In this document: positions 58,351 to 64,000 of the stretch, piece after piece
Layout of the letters: each line of letters begins with the position of its first letter
How positions within the stretch are numbered: position 1 is the first letter of the stretch
Source: Pseudoscleropodium purum
Lineage: Eukaryota; Streptophyta; Bryopsida; Hypnales; Brachytheciaceae
Assembly (NCBI GenBank): GCA_963969395.1
Contig: OZ017802.1
Span: 7,628,501-7,692,500, forward strand
DNA length: 64,000 nucleotides
Reading direction: 5' to 3'
Program-made: the position numbers and the translations under genes
Notes under the pieces: generated by a model
Told to the model about the DNA's origin: nothing
The model's input: the letters and a program-made list of their open reading frames with translations, nothing else
Databases searched by the model: none

Positions 58351-58408
58351 TAAGGCAAATGAAAAAACAATGAAAAACATATATTTCATGAACATGTGAA
58401 CATATTGG

Positions 58409-58465
58409 TAGTTCATTGGTTCAGGACTTAGGAGTTCTATCTCCAAAGTCTAGGGTTCAAACTCC
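58409..58465 (+). repeat. tRNA-like A and B box module, outer CACTA-like copy
   Basis: TAGTTCATTGG fits the A-box pattern with small changes. GGTTCAAACTCC, 45 bp on, fits the B box with one change. Homologous to 57589-57645. Confidence 0.35.
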
Positions 58466-58769
58466 GGTGGTGGCCCACCCGCGTGGTAGGGTTGCCTAGG
58501 TGGCTTGCCTCTGTGGTGGGACTACTTAGATGGCCTATCCACATGCCACGTGGCACATTGCCATTGGACAAAAAAATTCCCAAAAATTTGTTGAAAATCA
58601 ATACTTTTTAGTTGCCAAATCAACACTTTTGTGTTGATTTTAATGTTCAAATCAACATTTTTTTGCTATGCAATGTCCATATCAATATGCCCTAATTAAC
58701 AAAAAAAATTCAACAAAAAAAATCAACATTTTCTGGTTAGTTTGGACGCTGATTTTTCTACTAGTGAGA

Positions 58770-60329
58770 AATCAACAAACTAGGTAACAAGATTTATACA
58801 AAATTTAAGTTAATAAAATGGCAATTAAAACTATACAATACACTTAATGTTATTAGCACTTATTAACTTTATTCAACAAAGGATTTTTGATCAAGGCATA
58901 ATTAAAGAAGGATAGCCCAATGTCATCAATTATCCAATTCCAAACATCTATTGGACATTCCCATTTGTATCAATCACCTACCCACTATAGAAGCCAATGC
59001 AGTTTTTATCACTCATTTTTTTTGCAATATAGGTTGTTTTCTTTCTCTGCAAGTAGAGATGAATAGTGATTAGTTATGGCACACTTTCTAGCATAATTGG
59101 TGCATTATAATTGGCTACAAGACTATCAATATTGCAACCAATCTTTGGTTGATTTTGCAACCATCCCTTGAAAGGTCTATATGACTAATATGGATTGAAT
59201 GGAAACTTTACCTAAAAATTTAAAGGTAATTACATTTTGAAAACTAAAATTCTAAAAAGTTATGGATTCCTTCCTAATTCTATTTTTGTACACATAAAAA
59301 TTTTCGCATTCAACAAACCTTGCTTAAGATATGCTCAATTACTAAAGTAGTTGGAAATGGATCAACTCTCCTTATTACAATTCTAGCAACCCTTTGTCAT
59401 CATGACAATGCATTTGGGAATAAAACATGTTGGTATATGGTTTTAGCATGGTTCTATACATGCTTTACCAATTTAGTCCCTTCCAAACTTAAAAAAATCA
59501 CAAAAAATTCATTTCTTCTTAGAATGTCTTGATTCTACTTACAAATGACTTTATACAAATTTTCAATTTCTATAAAAACATGATTTGACAAATAACTTCT
59601 CCAAAGTATCTACAAATCAAATTTTCTTGATAATAGGCATGTTTAGCTTACATTAATCATGCCAATTTTAGTATTCCTTAAGGAATTGAGGTCGGTTTTT
59701 TAGGTCCAAAATTGTTTCAAAATATTTAAATCCAAAGTAAGGCTAAAATATTCATATGTATTTATTCATTAACAAATCCAACAATAGGATCTTTTAGTTA
59801 ACTTGTTAAAGTATATCTTCCTAAAATTTTAGGATAAGAAACCTTACCAATTACAAAATTGAGTTGCTTGAATTTCAAAAGGAAGTATTTTCAACTTTTA
59901 CATGCCAAATGGTTAGATTTCATCTTTCAAACTTTTTGCACAAAAATAAGTAGATCCTACAACTTGTTACCATCTACAAAGTATTCAAGAAATAAGTTGG
60001 AAATACCTATAACATTAGATGTTTTTTAGCCCATGTAGAGAGCTATGAATTCCCTTGGGTTCCCAAACTCTAGGAAGTGCGCCATAATAGTTGTCTAACA
60101 TGGCAAAGAGATTGCCATGTCATTTTAACTATTTATTATTATTTTCTTCAATTTTTTTAATTTAAAAATTTAAAAATAATTTTTTTGACAACGGCCATTT
60201 TTTAATTGTTCAAGGAACAATTGTAGAAACAAGCTTAAAACAGTCCTTTAGCCTCCCCCCCTCCCCCCCTCCCCCCTCCAAAAAAAACAAAAAAAAATCT
60301 AATGAAGTTTTCAAATAAATATTTTTTTC
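58770..60329. other. AT-rich repeat-derived sequence with second copy of repeat H
   Basis: 58980-59260 matches 27930-28170 (repeat H). Near 59780 AATAGGATCTTTTAGTTAACT recalls the inverted interior of the TTAA-type elements. 60253-60279 is a C-rich run. No gene. Confidence 0.4.
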
Positions 60330-60914
60330 ATATTCTTGCTTGAAAAAATACTAAATAAAAGAATTAGAGTATAATTTAAAATATTGAATTATTAAGAATT
60401 TAGTTGTAGAATTGAAAAATTCCAATCCCAATGGTTGTAATGTTGTAATAAACAATCTACACACACACACAAAAAAAATTCAAAAATATGGAAAATTGAG
60501 TTAAATAATGGACTTCAAAGTTTATATTAGAATAGAGATTCTACAACTACCTACAAACTAAAACTCCTCATGTACCTTCATGTCATTAATAAAAAAAAGG
60601 AATGCTTCAAAGCTTCCTCCATATATAAAAATCTTGGAACCCAATTTCAAATTTTTATTTATGCAAAAAGTGATTTTTAAGTAAATTTTTAAGTTGCCTG
60701 ATCTGCCTATCGGACAATGAAAATTATATGTCATACAACTAACTTTTTAATCATGCATTCAAAATTTATGAAAATTTCTGGGCCTCAAAGCTACTCCTCT
60801 AGTCCTCTCACATGTTGACTAAAGATTTTAGAGAAAAAATGAAAATTCCATTCCTAATGAGCTACCCAAAATTGCTATTTACCAAAAAATGCAATTTGGT
60901 CTTTTAGAGTTTAA
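60330..60914 (-). mobile_element. TTAA-type subfamily B, inverted partial copy
   Basis: AAAAATTCCAATCCCAATGG, GACTTCAAAGTTTATATTAG, ACTACCTACAAACTAAAAC and the end GGTCTTTTAGAGTTTAA match the reverse complement of the left half of 43230-44160. The other end is not resolved. Confidence 0.55.
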
Positions 60915-62442
60915 TATAAAAGTTTTTATGACACAAATATTACGCTTAAATATTGATCCCATCACATAGTTGTATCTTGACTACTTCAAATTAGAGGATA
61001 TATTTGAGAGCACCTAAATAATAATGGCAACACTCATGGGCAAATATATTCTAAAATTAGAAATAATATCATTAAAACTCAAATTTTGGATACTCATTCA
61101 AATAAAAGTCTTTACCATTGTGCATGTTTATCTTTGTGTAAGTCTTTTTCTACAACTAATTTAAAAAAATTCTTGTACAATTTTGGAACTAAAATGATGC
61201 ACAAATGCATGATGTAACTATAATATAAATCTTTATCCATCCTAGTTTTAAAGATTTGTATAGATTTTGCGATACATTTTTGGACCTTAAATTATGCTAA
61301 TTTAACCAATATAACAAGATCAAAGAGTAGTTAATACTAAAATCCTAGCTAGCTTATAAGGTTGGTAAAGTTAATACAGCACAAACATTGGTATTTATAG
61401 TGATGGATTATGTGTTTAAAAAAGTCGCACTCAAAATATGCAAATGCAATGTAACATTCAACTTAAGTAACTTAAGATTGAAATGCCAAACTTTGAGTTT
61501 AGATCCCTAATCAATTGCCCTCTTTCTTAGTACTAAGTGTTATTTTATTTGTTCTAACCATTTGGTACTAATACTATGAAATTCCGGCCAAATCACAGCA
61601 TTTCTAATAGTTAAAATTTCTTAAAACTTCCTTTATTTTGTTTTGTGGTAAGTTCACATGAGCTCCTCCGTGGAAATTCCATTTCTTTGAGAAGTCTAGA
61701 GCCTTAATATGTGGATTTTTTGGTGTTCAAAAAATTGTTTTATTACCATATGTTGTTATTTTTTGTAGATGTCAAGAGCCTAATCTTTGATTCTTATCGT
61801 TTTGTTGCCCCAAACCCTTTGTTATTTGTATTCTAACTTCTTAGACAACGCATCACACAATAAAGCTTTGAATTTTAATTCTCCACTTTAATGTAGGTAT
61901 ACAACTTGAAGATGGTCAAAAGCAACCATTAGTCTATAAGCCATACCCTTGTTTGATCAAAAACTAGTACCTTGTATTGTTTTAAAATCTTTGGATGATC
62001 TTTGCATTTTCTTTCCATTCAAAATCCAAAACCATTTCCCTCCTGTGTTTAAAAAAGAAATTAGCCTTTGTATTTAGAAATTAGAAACTAGTCCCAACTT
62101 CCAATCTTGAAAACCAATCTGGTGTGTGAATGAAAAACTAGACTCTAAATTCCAATTCTACTACCAACACATTCTAGTTCGATCTCATACTGAGCAAGTT
62201 GCAAGCTACCAAAAGAAAAATTGAGGTCATTGGCTATTGAAGGATGTGACTGAACTTGCTATTATTGAAGCTTGATTGTGATTAAGTGGGTTGTTTGTGA
62301 AGTTAATTGGATTGTGATTGAGTTGGGATATGACTAAAGCCTAAACACTACTTGACAAAACTATTGTTCAAAAAATATGTTTAATAAAACAAAAATTGTA
62401 AAACCAACATTGACAATATGAGTAGTGAAGGTTATTGAGAAC
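60915..62442. other. AT-rich intergenic sequence
   Basis: No gene or element ends recognised. Confidence 0.4.
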
Positions 62443-62665
62443 TAAGGTAGACATACTCAATACCAACTGCTAACCTAATACCACCCAAATGCACATCGTT
62501 CATTGATTCTAGAGGGAGAATCTATTATAGTACTACATGCCTTAAATTCACTTATTGTGAAGTTAAGGCATGTAGTATTGTCATAGATTTTCACTCTAAA
62601 ATCAACAAGTGTCCTACATTTGAGTGGTATTAGATTAGCGGTTGGTATTGGGTACGTCTACCTTA
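62443..62665. mobile_element. Palindromic foldback MITE, 223 bp, TAAGGTAG ends
   Basis: TAAGGTAGACATACTCAATA at the left is answered by the right end, inverted TAAGGTAGACGTACCCAATA. Arms of about 108 bp pair almost throughout (CATGCCTTAA with TTAAGGCATG near the centre at 62555). The ends resemble MITE subfamilies E and F. Confidence 0.8.
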
Positions 62666-63918
62666 ATAGTTGGATTTGCAAGAAAGGAAGTTGGAGTGAA
62701 GTGAGAGTTGAAGAAGAGATTCTAGAAGTTCATAGAACTTGAGGTCTACAAATCATGGTTTAGAATTGGCTTTAAGAGACCAGATAAATTATTTATCAAA
62801 GTTTGACTTTTGATTTAAAGAAGAAAAGAAGAAGGGAGTGTTGATTTTAGACTCTTAGTGTCCATTAGGATATAAAGTTATTGACAATTGGAGTCTTATA
62901 TCCTTTTAGTCAATTAGTTGGGCAAATAGTGTTATTTTAATCAAGGCTTTGACATTGAAAAATATTGTAAAAGACAAATAGAAAGAAAAAGAAAAACAAA
63001 ATAGAAAAGATTAGAAAAAAGAAAAGAAAAAAAAAGAAAAAGAGATAAATTAGAGTGTGAATTGGAAATACACTTTTCCTTGTAAGACTTCTTTATTTAA
63101 GAAGTGAGCAAAGAAAAAGACAATAAAAAATCAACAAGATAGAGTGTGATGGGCCACTTAAAGCAAATTGAATCGAAGCAATGGATGACGGGACCATGTT
63201 GGAGGTTGACTTTGAGGTATATGTCTAAACACACTATTCTATTTCACTTTGTTTTTCAAATTCCAAATGGATAGTAGGAGTTAGGTGCTCAAGTCAAACC
63301 TTTAAGAACATTCCGAATCCTAGGATTAGATTTAAATCTTTGCATACAACCTTCAAAGGTTTCCAAAAACATATTACACTTAAAAAATAGACAAAAATTG
63401 AGAAAGATAAGCTAGGATGAAATTTGATTGCTAAATAAGGCAATTTTTGTATGAAGAACACTAGAAATCATCCAATTCAAGCAAAGTTGGAATCTTAGAG
63501 TCTAGATAAAATTTAAAATCTAGTCCTTAAAGAATAATTAATTTGGAATTGTAGGTTAGTAGAAAATGTTGTATGAAGTTTTAGACTTTTAGAGTACTAA
63601 TTAGAAATAAAATTTTGTCTATCTATAATTTTTGTTAGAAAAGTCCACATTTTAAGTGCTTTACCATTATGAAAAGGTAATTTAGTTTTCTACAATATAA
63701 AAATACTAAATCTAGAAACCATTTATTTGAATTTAGAAGTTCATAGAATGTCTTATTGGTAGAAAGCTCCAAGTCAAATAGTTAGAAGTATAGAAAACCC
63801 AACTTTGAATTTAGATAGTGGTAGAACATTCCTAGAGGTTTCCAATACTACTTCATATTTCTAATTTGGATAAACTCTAAAGAAATTAGAGTAGGATGCA
63901 ATTTAGCTGTCAAATAAT
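62666..63918. other. AT-rich intergenic sequence
   Basis: A-rich purine stretch near 62975-63045. No gene or element recognised. Confidence 0.4.
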
Positions 63919-64000
63919 TTAACCCCTAAATGATTTTGACTATGTTTTCATCAAAGCCACTCCAAAATTGTCATTTCTAATACAAATATGAAATTTTAGA
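63919..64000 (-). mobile_element. TTAA-type element, start of an inverted copy cut by the window end
   Basis: TTAACCCCTAAATGATTTTGACTATG is nearly identical to the start of 35763-36700 and continues with matching CAAAGCCACT.CAAAAT sequence to the window edge. Confidence 0.6.

Larger units (their letters stand above)
53959..58766. mobile_element. CACTA-like element, outer copy (split by a sister copy)
   Basis: The left end is AACTACTAGAAAATGACGTCC (CACTACTAGAAA with one change). The right end is GGACGCTGATTTTTCTACTAGTG. AGA flanks both sides (53956-53958 and 58767-58769), the 3-bp duplication of CACTA elements. Subterminal parts repeat AAATCAACA words. Removing the insert at 55595-57968 leaves about 2.4 kb. 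No transposase frame. Confidence 0.7.

Noticed and set aside
1..64000. CRISPR arrays, rRNA or true tRNA genes
   Set aside because: No regularly spaced repeat-spacer array, no rRNA-like block, and the tRNA-like modules lack a full cloverleaf.

Overview
This is a plant nuclear sequence. It is AT-rich, with intron-containing host genes, GT-AG splice sites, a plant-type 3-ketoacyl-CoA synthase and many plant transposon families (hAT, CACTA, Stowaway and PIF/Harbinger signatures). A seedless plant such as a moss is possible, but that is only a guess. Gene density is very low: two host genes are clear, a SPOC-domain protein at the left edge (1628-4202, + strand, 5' part outside or unresolved) and a complete two-exon 3-ketoacyl-CoA synthase (30115-32527, - strand). 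Nearly everything else is mobile DNA or its debris.

The most striking object is 11107-22661. I read it as one 11.6-kb hAT-like element. Its ends are CAGGGTTGA and TCAACCCTG, and it is flanked by a perfect 8-bp direct repeat (TTCAAAAG at 11099-11106 and 22662-22669). I see no transposase in it. It carries three cargo genes: a long coiled-coil/RING-H2 protein (- strand, 14970-11563), a protein with a Gly/Tyr/Ser-rich tail (+, 18227-19489) whose N-terminal domain is homologous to the N-terminus of the first, and a protein-kinase-fold protein (+, 20598-21887, in-frame extension to 22091). Five CpG-rich tracts built of CGGACG/GTCCGCC words stand out from the AT-rich surroundings. Two sit just inside the element ends, and each of the other three lies immediately upstream of one cargo gene, next to a TATA box about 205-225 bp before the ATG. 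The three reading frames contain nine in-frame stops but no frameshift.

The remaining DNA is a nest of short elements. One large group has ends TTAACCCC..., flanked by TTAA like piggyBac elements (6447-7345, 26467-27291, 35763-36700, 42527-43173, 43230-44160, 44411-44987 and others). One of them (26467-27291) sits exactly at the TTAA of a 276-bp MITE whose empty copies are also in this window (45453-45728, 50838-51113). A second group has ends TA-AGGTAGG.... A pair of CACTA-like elements of about 2.4 kb is nested one inside the other (53959-58766 holding 55595-57968), each with its own 3-bp target duplication. A 192-bp CACTA foldback MITE lies beside a decayed HARBI1-like transposase at 52835-53130. 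An 82-bp Stowaway MITE is at 45004-45085.

The host genes are unrelated to each other. The SPOC protein is presumably nuclear and acts in transcription or RNA processing. The KCS is presumably in the ER membrane and acts in very-long-chain fatty acid elongation.
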